Shown one piece after another: positions 29,059 through 38,506 of a stretch of 64,000 nucleotides of DNA. A program made the translations under genes and the position numbers. The notes below the pieces were generated by a model. The model was not told the DNA's origin. It was given only the letters and a program-made list of their open reading frames with translations, and searched no databases. This stretch comes from Hyaloraphidium curvatum. Taxonomy: Eukaryota > Monoblepharomycota > Hyaloraphidiomycetes > Hyaloraphidiales > Hyaloraphidiaceae. Positions within the stretch are counted from its first letter, which is position 1. The number at the start of each line of letters is the position of its first letter. The stretch spans positions 124,001-188,000 of the forward strand of contig JAIVFI010000023.1 in assembly GCA_025558095.1 (NCBI GenBank), read 5' to 3'.

Positions 29059-30588
29059 ATGGCAGAGAAGGGGACGCCCATCGTTGATTTTACCGAGCCG
29101 GAGTGGCTCGCGATCGTGCCCTCACCGGCGGCACCCGGCGCGAGCTGGCTCTTCCACGACAGCGCCAACGATGTTCCCCGACCCCCGCTGGACAGGAAGA
29201 CCATGCTGCGCGAACTCGGGCGGCGCAGCCCGCTCCTGCGTCTCGACGTGAAACTGCACATGGTCATGGTGCCGTGGGCCTCCCGGATCATGCTGCGGGC
29301 TGCGGTTTGGGTCATTCCGGCGGTCATCGTCGTGCTGTCCTCGATCCCCTTCAACGACGGGCGCTATACGACGGCATCGCTGGCGGCAGGCATCGTTTCG
29401 AACTTGTGGTTCGTGATTGTCACGGCCTTGCCCGTTGTTTTTGGAGGACTGTCCCAGTTCTGGAAGTCGTTCGCGCGGGGAGGGACCGCCCGCGAGCCGG
29501 ACTACAATGTGCACGTCTTGGCGGGGCTCATCCGATGGTCCCAGCTCGTGGACGAGGATTCTGTCGATGGGCGTCGCGCGGCGGACGAACGCGAGTCTGC
29601 CGACCCTCCAAAGGCCGGCTCCATCCTGCTTCGACACTTCCCGTCGGATCCGCTCTGTCCGTGTGCTGCGCCAACCTGCGCGGGCCGTCTCGGAAAGAGT
29701 GCTTCGCTTCTGCGCCTTGCCGAAGCCTCGTCGCGGGTGCTTCTCGTGACGGCAAGCCTCATGATGGTGCTGACGACGCCTCTCGTCGTGCGCGCGCCCG
29801 TTTTCTGGACCTCCTCGTGGGCATTGCCTGGAGCGCTCGCATGGCTTGCAGCGGTGAACTACGTCTTTTTCAATGTCTTCGGCCGCTTTTCGACCAACGC
29901 GTCTCTCTTGCGCCTCACCCTCAGGATCCAGAGGCGCGCGATGCTTCTTTCCCTCCGCTCGTTCTTCGACAGATTCGAAGAGGCCATCTTCGGCGGCGAT
30001 GGTACGGCCACATCGGCGGGAGTGGCAGAATCTGCGCGGATCCCGGCCTCGGAACTCTACCCCAAGCTTCACTACCGCCTGGCCTCGAACTGGGAGCGCC
30101 GGATTCCGTTCCTTCTTTCCGGCCGCATCCTTCTTTCGCATATCTTTGCCGGAACTTCACTGCCCTTTATCGTTGATCTTGCCGTAGGCTCCTGCATCCC
30201 GGCCTATGTCGTTCTTTGCTATATCTACATCCTCTGCGTGCTCATCACCGACCTCACGCATCTCTCGCTGTCGAACGAGCAGATCGACGCCATCACCGAG
30301 CTCTACCGGCAGGCGCAGACCGAGATTCGGGACAAGCTGGTGCGGGCGCAGGCGCTCCCCTTCGACCCGGAGCGCGCGAGGCTGATGGACGCCCTGAGGG
30401 AACACGACAGGTTGCTGGCTTCGTTCCGCGAGGTAAACGTTTTCCGCGCAAAGTTCCTGGGGTTCGTCGTGGACTTTGCCGTGCTGAGGACTTTTCTCGT
30501 GACCGTCTTCACGGTGCTGGTCGGGCTGTGGTCTATTCTGCGGGGATCGTTCTTCTTTACGCTGGACTCGATGTGCCCCAGTCGATGA
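29059..30588 (+). CDS. Orphan seven-helix membrane protein (possible gustatory-receptor-like)
   Basis: A single exon of 509 aa and the only intact member of a family with relics at 19157-19512 and 35701-37295. I count seven long hydrophobic stretches, near residues 80-100, 108-138, 225-252, 253-275, 350-378, 380-405 and 470-498. They are separated by a soluble N-terminus with FTEPEWLAIVPSPAA, a long loop between helices 4 and 5, and a charged loop between 6 and 7 (ITELYRQAQTEIRDKLVRAQ, LMDALREHDRLLASFREVN). It ends in TVFTVLVGLWSILRG and CPSR. Seven helices, an odd count that places the N- and C-termini on opposite sides, and a helical loop ahead of a strongly conserved last helix are features of insect gustatory receptors and the GRL proteins reported in zoosporic fungi. 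This is inference from pattern only. The start ATG is the first in frame. Confidence 0.7.
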   Translation: MAEKGTPIVDFTEPEWLAIVPSPAAPGASWLFHDSANDVPRPPLDRKTMLRELGRRSPLLRLDVKLHMVMVPWASRIMLRAAVWVIPAVIVVLSSIPFNDGRYTTASLAAGIVSNLWFVIVTALPVVFGGLSQFWKSFARGGTAREPDYNVHVLAGLIRWSQLVDEDSVDGRRAADERESADPPKAGSILLRHFPSDPLCPCAAPTCAGRLGKSASLLRLAEASSRVLLVTASLMMVLTTPLVVRAPVFWTSSWALPGALAWLAAVNYVFFNVFGRFSTNASLLRLTLRIQRRAMLLSLRSFFDRFEEAIFGGDGTATSAGVAESARIPASELYPKLHYRLASNWERRIPFLLSGRILLSHIFAGTSLPFIVDLAVGSCIPAYVVLCYIYILCVLITDLTHLSLSNEQIDAITELYRQAQTEIRDKLVRAQALPFDPERARLMDALREHDRLLASFREVNVFRAKFLGFVVDFAVLRTFLVTVFTVLVGLWSILRGSFFFTLDSMCPSR

Positions 30589-30649
30589 TGTGGAAGCATG
30601 AGGGGAAGAGAGCTTTGTCATGTTTTCTCTCTCTTGCGTTGCATGCGCA

Positions 30650-31639
30650 TTACAGGCGGCAGCTCCCATCCGGCGACGTGTACTGCACGATCGCGTAGCC
30701 GGCATTCCCGCCGTACCCTCCCTTCTGCGCGCCCTTCCCGGCGTCGGCCGGAGCGTCCAGCGTCCCCGTCGACAAGAAGCTCAGCGCACCCTTGCCGCCG
30801 AGCAGCACCGAGGGGTAATAGTACGAGCCGCCGTCCGTGCCGAGCGATCCGCCGGGCATGCCCTGCTTGGCGCCCGCGGTGCCGCTGGGCGTGCCGGAGC
30901 CGCCTCCCGAGCCGAAGCCGCCCCCGGAGCCGCCGTAGGCATAGGCGAACGAGGATTGGGAGTAGTTGCCGGTCGCGCCCTGCCCGCCCGTGCCCACGCC
31001 GGGTGCTCCGTAGCCGCCCTTCTCGAAGCCGCCGTTCGAGGCGTCGCCCGAGCCGCCGTTGCCGCCGTGGAATTGTCCGTTGCCGGCCTCCCCGCCGTTG
31101 CCCCCGTTGCCTCCCGTGGAGCCGCCGCCGCCACCGTATGCGCCCGAACCCCCACCACCGCCCGCTTTGTCCTTGCTCCAACCACCACCGGCGCCGCCAC
31201 CACCTCCGACCTTGACAAACAGGAACTGCGATGCCGGCAGCGTGATCGTGCCCTTGACCATAGCCCCGTTGCCGCCCGGGTTGTCGCCCGAGGCGCTTTT
31301 CCCTCCGTTGCCGCCCGCGGCGTAGTGCCGGGATCCCGACTTGCCGTCGGTGTCGGTCGGGTCCGAGGACACGGCGATGGCGGTCGATCCGCCGCCACCT
31401 CCCGAGCCGTGGCTTCCTCCTGCGCCGCCGCCGGCGCCGACGAGGGTGAAGGAGAGGGAAATGTCCGAGCTATACGGGTTCTGGGCCCAAAGGAAGGTGC
31501 GCACGTCTGTGGTGCAGGTTTTGGCCTGGCGCGGCGCGAGGGGCGCGGCCGAGACACCGCCGAGGAGGGCGAGGCCGGCAAGTCCAAGTGCGAGGCCGCG
31601 GAGGGGCGACGCGTTGCGGCGCGTGTTGTTCGAAGGCAT
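30650..31639 (-). CDS. Secreted glycine-rich protein
   Basis: A single exon of 329 aa. The ATG at 31639 opens a signal peptide (LALGLAGLALLGGVSAAP). The mature part starts with a Cys-containing strand (KTCTTDVRTFLWAQNPYSSD) and then about 230 residues dominated by Gly with Ser, Asn and Ala, broken by short hydrophobic strands such as ISLSFTLVGAGG, GTITLPASQFLFVKVGGG and AYAIVQ-like ends (NAGYAIVQYTSPDGSCRL). The strand-glycine pattern is that of the glycine-rich beta fold seen in bacterial surface proteins and receptor glycine-rich domains, not of low-complexity filler alone. A cell-wall or adhesive matrix role is plausible. It lies tail to tail with the orphan 7TM gene. An in-frame extension upstream of 31639 lacks signal-peptide character. 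Confidence 0.7.
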   Translation of the reverse strand: MPSNNTRRNASPLRGLALGLAGLALLGGVSAAPLAPRQAKTCTTDVRTFLWAQNPYSSDISLSFTLVGAGGGAGGSHGSGGGGGSTAIAVSSDPTDTDGKSGSRHYAAGGNGGKSASGDNPGGNGAMVKGTITLPASQFLFVKVGGGGGAGGGWSKDKAGGGGGSGAYGGGGGSTGGNGGNGGEAGNGQFHGGNGGSGDASNGGFEKGGYGAPGVGTGGQGATGNYSQSSFAYAYGGSGGGFGSGGGSGTPSGTAGAKQGMPGGSLGTDGGSYYYPSVLLGGKGALSFLSTGTLDAPADAGKGAQKGGYGGNAGYAIVQYTSPDGSCRL

Positions 31640-32060
31640 TTTGAGACGCGTCTCGTTGGAAGAGGTGTTGCTTCGCTCGGGAGTTGGAGTAGTTCGGAGG
31701 CTCTGGTGACTCTTCGTGCTGGATGATGGACTGCCCGGCACCGCGGCTCCATTATATCTGCTCCCAGTCGGTTTTGGAGGTGGCGCCGGCGATGCATTGC
31801 GCAGAGTTCCGGGGCAGTTCTCGCGGCGGTTTTCGCGATGATCCCTTGCACAGCGCCGCTGCGCCTCGCTCGGTTGAAACCCGGCCCGAAATGCGCGGTG
31901 ATACGAAACACGTGCCTCTATATTCAGCTTCGGAGCTGTAGCAAACACCCAAGGCCTCGATCTGGGCAGATTCAGCGTCGATCAGCGCCCGGGTCGGATG
32001 GATGGATGGATGGGATCGGAAAATCTTCGTGTTGTCCTCTAGGTACCCCCGACACGCAGC
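31640..32060. other. Intergenic stretch, promoter side of the glycine-rich gene
   Basis: These are 421 bases between the glycine-rich gene start and the 3' end of the glucosidase II beta gene. ATTATATCTG near 31752-31761 is the most TATA-like word upstream of 31639. Nothing coding is recognised. Confidence 0.4.
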
Positions 32061-33910
32061 CTACTCCGCAGTGCACGCCGCCGGGCTCTTCATCCGCACG
32101 TGGTACTCGCACTTGCTCGGCTCCGTCACCCCCTCGACCACGTTCTCGGCGCCGCACTCGACCCGCACGGTGGCGCTTCGCGCGGGCCCGTTCCAGCACG
32201 TGTCGCCGTGCTCCCACTTGAGCGTGGAGAAGCCGTCCGAGAACCCGGTGAAGGAGCCCAGGCCGGCGATGCGCATGTTGGTGCCGGCCGACTTTTGGGT
32301 GGCCTGGCCGTGCACGCAGAACTCGTACTTGTACCTGGAGAGGCGAAACCCGTTCAGCACCGGCGATGATTGATGCTCGCTGCACGCAACACCCACTCTC
32401 CCGCGACGCCCTCGAAGCATCCGTTCTCCCCGACGCCGGCCCACACCCCGCCGGGCCCGAAATCCTTCCCCGTCCACCCCTCGATCTCGCGCTGCTCGTT
32501 CTCTAGCTCCCGCAGCTTGGCCGCCGCGTCCTCGTACGCCCGCGTCTCGGGGAGCTCCTCCTCGTACTCCTCCTGCTGCGGCGGCGGCGGAGGAGGAGGG
32601 GCGGAGTAGTCCTCCTCCGGATCGGGGTAGTCGTTGTAGTCCAAATCCTCGTCCTTGGCCGGCGCCGCCTCGCCGCCGGCGGGCGGGGGGGCGTACTCCT
32701 TCGGGTAAGGGAAAAACTGCTCGTCGCCCTCCTTCTTCTCGCCGCTCTCGGCGGACGGCGGCGCCTCGCCGGCGGGAGGGGGGGCGGACGGCGGCGCCTC
32801 GCCGGCGGGAGGGGGGGCGTACTCCTTGGGGTACGGGAAGAACTGCTCGTCCTTCTTGCCCTCGCCCGCCGCCTCCGCTGCCGGCTCGGACGCGGGCTCA
32901 TCGACGGTCTCCACGTACGGTTCGCCGAGTGTGAATTCGGCACCGTCGCCGCCGTCGGTGCCGGTCTCGGGGGCGGCGGCGGCCGGCTCGGGGGCCGGCG
33001 GAGCGGGAGCAGGAGTGGGGGAGGCGGCGGCGCGAGTGGAAGCCCGGATGGCCTCGGCGACGTCCTTTTCGCCTGGAGACCGTACGTGCTTGAGCTAACG
33101 GGTCGTGCTTGCCGCGCACACGACACCTACCGCGCAGAATCTCGACCTTCCTTCGCTCCTCCTCGACCATGCCGCGTAGCTCGCTAAGCCTGGCCTCCTT
33201 CTCGGCCTTCTGCTTGGCGAACCCCTCCTCCCACTCCTTGCGCTTCTCCAAGCCCGCCTTGCGGATTTTCGCCGCGGCCGCCTTGGCCTCCGCCGCCGCA
33301 GCAGCCAGCGCGCGGCACGTGTTGGGGCACGGCGGCGGCATGTGCGGCGGCGCCACCTCGGACGAGCCGTCGCAGCATTCCGGGTCGCAGATGCCGTCGT
33401 CGACGAGCTTGGCCTCGATGTTTGCGGGCACATGACGCGGGTTCCGGCAGTGGAATCTATCCGCGGTGTGTGCAACAGTTGAACGGCGTTCGAAGGACGA
33501 AATTGAAATGCCAGACGATTAGCGATCAGAACGCCTCCAAGGCCATGCAGGACCCACTTTGCGCCCTTAATGTGCGCGCAGGCCGACGTGCCCGGCTCGT
33601 CCGAGCCGTCGGCGCAGTCGCAGTAGTCGTCGTTGACCCACGCCCACGGCACGACCGCGCCGTCCGCGCAGCGCCACAGCGGCTCCTCCTTGTCGAAGGC
33701 GGCCGACGTGCGGATGTGTGGCGCCAACGCGGCGAGCAGCGCGGCCGTCGGCGGCAGCGGCTCATACGCGCCGCGCTGCGAGTGGGGAACGCCACGCAGC
33801 TTCGGGTCCTTTGGCCGCGGCGGGGCGCTCTCCGACGCCGCCGCGAGGGCCAGCGCGGCACCCAGCACGAGCAGCACCGCGGACGCGCGGAGGAGGCCCG
33901 CACCCGCCAT
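32061..33910 (-). CDS. Glucosidase II beta subunit (PRKCSH/GTB1 type)
   Basis: Four exons (33910-33558, 33456-33131, 33072-32397, 32334-32061) give 542 aa. A signal peptide (LLVLGAALALAAASES) precedes two LDL-receptor-class-A-like modules, WVNDDYCDCADGSDEPGTSAC and, after the first intron, VDDGICDPECCDGSSE. A coiled coil follows (KRKEWEEGFAKQKAEKEARL), then a Pro/Glu-rich repeat region with FFPYPKEYAPPPAG twice, and the C-terminal MRH lectin domain (YKYEFCVHGQATQKS, WEHGDTCWNGPARS, VECGAEN, KCEYHVRMKSPAAC). It is the noncatalytic subunit that recognises mannose on N-glycans and retains glucosidase II in the ER. No HDEL-type retention signal ends the protein (it ends ACTAE), so retention may be through another partner. 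Two donors are GTGGGT. Confidence 0.9.
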
Positions 33911-34468
33911 ATTGACGCGTGGGAAGGTCCGCGAAAGTCTGAGGACAGTCCGACGTGTTTTTCGCTAATTGTGACGGGGAACTACAGGAAACCGGTAAGG
34001 CGGGCCGATCGTTACGAGGGCCCGAGTTCGCGTGGAACGGCAGGAATCGGTCATTTGTCGTCTCTATCCATCATCATTCATCAGTCATGGTTCATGTGTG
34101 TATCTCGCACCGGGGTCTAATCGAGATTCAGAGAGGGAGCTCCTGTCTCCACTGCGGTCAATCGATCTCTTCAACAGCACCCATAGGAACTGATCTTACC
34201 AGCTACGTGATTCTTCGCAGCGTTCCTTGATTAAATTGATTGATTTTGACGCGCTCTTCCTGCGCATAGCGTCATAGTGCATGTGGTATGTTGCCACCGG
34301 GTGGAGACCGCGCCACGCCTGTCTCCCAATCCCATCTCTTCGGAGCCAGGCGCCTGCTGCAAAGCTCCTGACTTGCCGCGCAAAAGCGCACTGCTAACTG
34401 GTTCTACCACTTTCGCCCCACTCGCCTAGGAGTGCTTGACGTGCCGAACCTTCCCTTCCTCGAGGACC
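33911..34468. promoter_or_regulatory. Divergent 5' region between glucosidase II beta and the second PhyH gene
   Basis: These 558 bases are markedly AT-richer than flanking genes (notably 34060-34270, with TTAAATTGATTGATTTTG near 34231-34248). Both outward promoters should lie here. No tRNA or other RNA gene was recognised. Confidence 0.45.
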
Positions 34469-35534
34469 ATGGCCCCTCCTGCGCAGTCGTCTGGCGCCGC
34501 CGCGGCCTCCCCCGCGGGCTCTTCGATCCACACCGCCGAGGGTCAGAAACAGTTCATACACGAGTATCTCGACAACACCGATGTTTACCCCCACTTCGAG
34601 GCGGAAACCAAGCTCGCCGCGCGCGTGCCCTCGGCCGCCGCCAAGCCGCACCTCGACCGCCTGCGCGCCGAGGGATATACCATCCTCCGCGGCCTCCTCT
34701 CGCCCGCGCAGGTGGCGCGCGTCCGCAAGGCGCTGGATGACATGGATCACCGCAAGTTCGGCCGCAACCGCTTCGAGGGCAATCGTACCGTGCGCGTCGA
34801 CAGCCTCGTGGCCAAGCACGTCGCCTTTGCCGGCATGGTGGAGCACCCTGCCATTATGGACATCTTCGACCACATCCTGCTCCCCAATTACCTCATGACG
34901 CTCAACCAGAGCATCCGGATCTTCCCGGGGGAGCGGAGGCAGCCCCTGCACTACGACGACGGGCCGCTGCGGATTCGCTCCAAGGAGTATTCGCCCCTCA
35001 CCGTGTCGACGATGTGGGCAATCAGCCCCTTCACCGCGACCAACGGCGCGACGGTACTCTTCCCCGGAAGTCACCTGGTTGGTCGTCCGCACACCGGATG
35101 CCCAATCAGTCGCTGAAACCGTCCCGCAGTGGGATCCCGACCGCCTCCCCGACGTCGACAAGGATCCCTGGATCCAGGCCATCATGGAGCCCGGCGACGT
35201 ACTCCTCTACATCGGCACGGTCTGGCACGCCGGCGGGGCCAACGTCGATCCCGAAGGCAGCCCCGAGAGGCTGGGTGTGACGATCCAGTACACGCAGCCC
35301 TTCCTGCGCACCGTCGCCAACAGCTTCCTCGTCGTACACCCGAAGGACGTGCTCAAGATGAGCCCGCGGCTGCAGGTTCTGCTCGGCTACGGCATGCACT
35401 CGCCCAACTACGGGCACTTCGATGGGAGGCACCCGATCCGGGCGCTGTCGGAGGAGGGAGGCGGGACTATGAACTGGTTCAAGCAGGTTGATGACGGGTT
35501 GGGGCCGCTGGACGGGTCGTCGGCCAAGCTTTGA
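34469..35534 (+). CDS. Phytanoyl-CoA dioxygenase (PhyH) family protein, second type
   Basis: Two exons (34469-35077, 35130-35534) encode 337 aa. It differs from the PhyH at 19528: the N-terminal domain HLDRLRAEGYTILRGLLSPA is followed by LMTLNQSIRIFPGE, the iron-site HxD in QPLHYDDGPL, then NGATVLFPGSH, EPGDVLLYIGTVWHAGGAN (distal His) and ERLGVTIQYTQPFLR with the Arg expected to bind 2-oxoglutarate. All three metal ligands are therefore present, so it should be active. The C-terminal PRLQVLLGYGMHSPNYGHFD block is common in bacterial and fungal natural-product PhyH enzymes. The 52-nt intron (GTTGGT...CCGCAG) restores L-W-D. It is followed 166 bases downstream by a broken 7TM-family copy in the same orientation. 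Confidence 0.85.
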
Positions 35535-35700
35535 GAACGGGAGCATGACGTCATGTAGAGCATTCAGTTTACTGTTCAACAGTCTCCGCCGCGTTGTGAG
35601 CGATCGGCCCGGCCGTTGCTGGCTCGCCTCAGTCCAGATCCGGTGACCGTCGATCAGATCTCTATCACTTCACGTCGATCACGGGGCACCAACCTCCGCA

Positions 35701-37295
35701 ATGACAACCGAATCGGAACCGCGCGGCAAGCTGCCGCCTCCGCTCACATTTTCACGCGCGGAATGGCTGGCGATTATTCCCAACCCGGCGGCGCAGCACG
35801 GCGCGCGCGGGATCCGAGACGTGGAGAACCGCGTCCCCGAAGTGTCATCGCCCCTGCCGGAGCCCGGGGCTCTGACGAGGGCCGAACTGCTCGAGGGCTG
35901 CTCGTGCAGTCCGTTTCTGGCCGCGCTTGTGGTCCATGGAATCGCCTCCGTCTCCACATTCGCCCGAATCCAACCCTTTCGCCACGCCGCTCTCTTCGCC
36001 CTCGTTCTCGCGATGTTCGCGCCGACGTGGATTTTCAACGACGGGACCTTTGGACAGAAGCAGCTTGTCGCATCTTTGGTCGCGTTCTTGGTCGGCGTTT
36101 CCGCGACCGTTGTCCAGATCTTTCTGTCTTGGAAGTCATTCGCAGCCGCAGCCGAACTGTGCAAAGGCAATGATTTCTCCTGGCACTTCGCTGCGGGGCT
36201 GGCCCGTTGGTCTCAGTTGGTCGGAAGGATCAGGAGAAGGGAGACTTGCATATAGGCTCTGCTGGCCTGCTGGTGCACAGCGAAGGGGATGATTTGTGTC
36301 CCTGCCCGCTCCCCTCATGCGCGGGGACGCTGTTGTCGTTTGCGGGCACCTTGGGCATTGCAAACACCCTCGTTATGACCCTTGTGATAATCACGGCCGT
36401 GTTCTTTGAATCCTGGACGCCCGTTGTGCGTTGCGGGCAGCAGACTTGGACCCATCCTTGGAGCGCGGTGCTAGCAAGCGTCATGCTCTTCACGCTCCTC
36501 TTCCACTACTGCACTTTCTCGCCCGTGCACAACAGCATCGTCCTTTTGCGGCTCGCACGGCGCGTGCACCATCGCGCGGCGTTGCTCGCCACCAGCTCTC
36601 TTTTGCAGCGCTACCGCGAGGCAACGAACCATCCTCGGGCTGCATTGGAGCTCTGTGAGCGCGAAGCCGTGTCGGAAAAGGAGGCCTACGTCGTTCTTCA
36701 CTCGGAACTTGTAAGGTTTTGGGCCTCGCAACCCTTCTTTGCCCCCTTCCTGAACACATTGAGCATCGAGGTCGTCTCGGAAGTGGTCACCTTGGTCATC
36801 TTCGTGGTGAGTACTGGCATCGCTCGCGTTGTTCTCGCGCAAAGCAGCTGATTGTTGCGGCACGCCCGCTTGTCACGCCAGTCGACCGGCAACTGCATAC
36901 CCATATGTCTTGTTTTGCTCTTCGTGTTTTACGCCGTCGCCTACAGCTTCCACCTAGCCGACCTCGCCGTTCGCAACGGCATGATCTCGGCGGTCACGGA
37001 CGTCTACCGCTCGGCACGACGCGAGATCCACGAGCTCCTCGTCGACTCGGCGACCCTCGCGCGCAACGCCGGCCGCGTGCAGCTCGAACACGCGCTGCTG
37101 ATGCATTCCGAGCTGCTGGCCTCCTTCTGCGAGGCGGACCGCATGCAGGGCAAGATATTGGGGATCAGAGTGGACCAATCTACCCCTCGGCGTGCTCTGG
37201 CCACGCTGATCACACTCTGCGTGGGGCTGTGGACCATACTCAGGAGCTCGGGGACCTTTCTGACCACGGACAACGTGTGTCCAGGTGGAACATGA
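35701..37295 (+). pseudogene. Second copy of the orphan 7TM family, interrupted by a frameshift
   Basis: The N-terminus LTFSRAEWLAIIPNPAAQ and the block FAAGLARWSQLV are plainly paralogous to the gene at 29059 (FTEPEWLAIVPSPAA, LAGLIRWSQLV). Right after ARWSQLV the frame stops at 36255, while the family sequence continues in another frame from about 36210 (DDLCPCPLPSCAGTL, against DPLCPCAAPTCAGRL). One base appears lost near 36213. The second part runs to 36806. A GTGAGT...GCCAG intron (36807-36881) then leads to NCIPICLVLLFVFYAVAY, a helical loop and LCVGLWTILRS, ending CPGGT at 37295. The intact gene has no intron at that point. If the frameshift is an assembly error, the protein would be about 500 aa and functional. 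Confidence 0.7.
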
Positions 37296-37385
37296 AGGTG
37301 CCACATCCAAGGACAAGTCTTGATCGGGTGGTCGATCTGGACGGGTCCGGAGCGTAGCTTGATTGGTATCCGTGAACACGACAGG

Positions 37386-38279
37386 TCACCACCACTTCTC
37401 GAACCGAGTCCGCTCCTCCGGCACCCCGATCCTCCCCAGCGCCTCCAGAACAAACGCCTCAAAGGCGTTGGGCCCGCAGAGAAACACGGTCTGGCCTTCG
37501 TACTTCCCCTCTGGCGCGAGCACCTCCCTCAGATCGTCCTCCGCTATCCTTCTGGCAACGGCGCCGTCCTCCGCCGGCACTTCACTCGCCCCCTGTCCGG
37601 TGACAAAGAATCGCGCCTCGATCCCTGTGCCCGGATTCCGCGCCAGCTCCGAGATCCGCGCCCGAAACAGGCCCTCCCCAGGGCGAAACGAATGCATCAC
37701 CCTCCCCCTGAGCCGTCTCCCGCCTCCCGCTGCCAGATTCAGCGCCGCCAGGTGCGACACCATGCTCATCAAAGGGGTCAGCCCCACCCCGCCGGCCAGG
37801 AACACCACGTCCGGCCCCCGCCTGCCGGGGGTCCGCTCGCGCACCAGCTGCGCGAACAGATCGCCGTCCCAGAAGAACTCCCCCCCGACGCGCGCGCCGA
37901 CCACGTCGCCTGCCTTTGCGCCCGAATGGAGCCACGCCGCGACGGGGTTCCGCGGGGACTGCCGCACTGCCAGCTCGAAAGTCCCCGACCTCTCCAGCTC
38001 CGCGGGGGTCGAGGTGATCGAGAACCCGCCGACGTCCGGGAGGTGCGGCGGGAAGAAATCGATCCATTGGCCCGGCATGAAGGAGAAGGGCTCGCCCAGC
38101 GAGGCATCGAGGGATTCCTGGGGCAGGGAAAGCTCGAAGGTCTTGACGGTCGGCGTCGCGTCGCGGACCGCGAGGATCGTGGCGCGGTGCGTGCGCGACG
38201 CGCGGCGCACGGTGCGCGTGATCTCGGAGTGCATCGTGGCGGCCGACATGGCGCGGAAGAGGGAGGGGACGCGCGTCAT
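37386..38279 (-). CDS. OXNAD1-like FAD/NAD(P)-binding oxidoreductase
   Basis: A single exon of 297 aa. After a short basic leader that could be a mitochondrial presequence (MTRVPSLFRAMSAATMH), the flavin domain has the strand TPTVKTFELSLP and FMPGQWIDFFPP followed by VGGFSITSTP, the position of the usual RPYS FAD motif. The NAD(P) domain shows FLAGGVGLTPLMSMVSHLA (the nucleotide-binding loop) and the end FLCGPNAFEAFVLEALGRIG plus FEKWW. This is the ferredoxin-reductase-like plan of OXNAD1 proteins. The reaction is NAD(P)H-dependent electron transfer with unknown acceptor. The altered FAD motif (GGFSITS instead of RxYS) is typical of this subgroup. The start ATG begins the putative presequence. 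Confidence 0.82.
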   Translation of the reverse strand: MTRVPSLFRAMSAATMHSEITRTVRRASRTHRATILAVRDATPTVKTFELSLPQESLDASLGEPFSFMPGQWIDFFPPHLPDVGGFSITSTPAELERSGTFELAVRQSPRNPVAAWLHSGAKAGDVVGARVGGEFFWDGDLFAQLVRERTPGRRGPDVVFLAGGVGLTPLMSMVSHLAALNLAAGGGRRLRGRVMHSFRPGEGLFRARISELARNPGTGIEARFFVTGQGASEVPAEDGAVARRIAEDDLREVLAPEGKYEGQTVFLCGPNAFEAFVLEALGRIGVPEERTRFEKWW

Positions 38280-38506
38280 GCGAGGAGTCGGATCGGAGTT
38301 CCCGCGATCTGCGCCGCAGCGATGATCCCATCTAGGCGCAACCGAGCCGAAAGTCGTCAGACGGATGGAGTAGAAGTAACACCAGAGAATGAATTGCGCA
38401 TCAACTCTACATATCGGCCGCCGGGGCGACGCATACCGGGCCAGCCTTGCCAGAGATGCCCACGATCATCGGCCGCAAAGTCACATCGGGTCCACGCGAC
38501 GGAGGT

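Noticed and set aside
33911-34468. tRNA gene in the AT-rich spacer
   Set aside because: No cloverleaf with matched acceptor arm and GTTCRA box could be found by eye.
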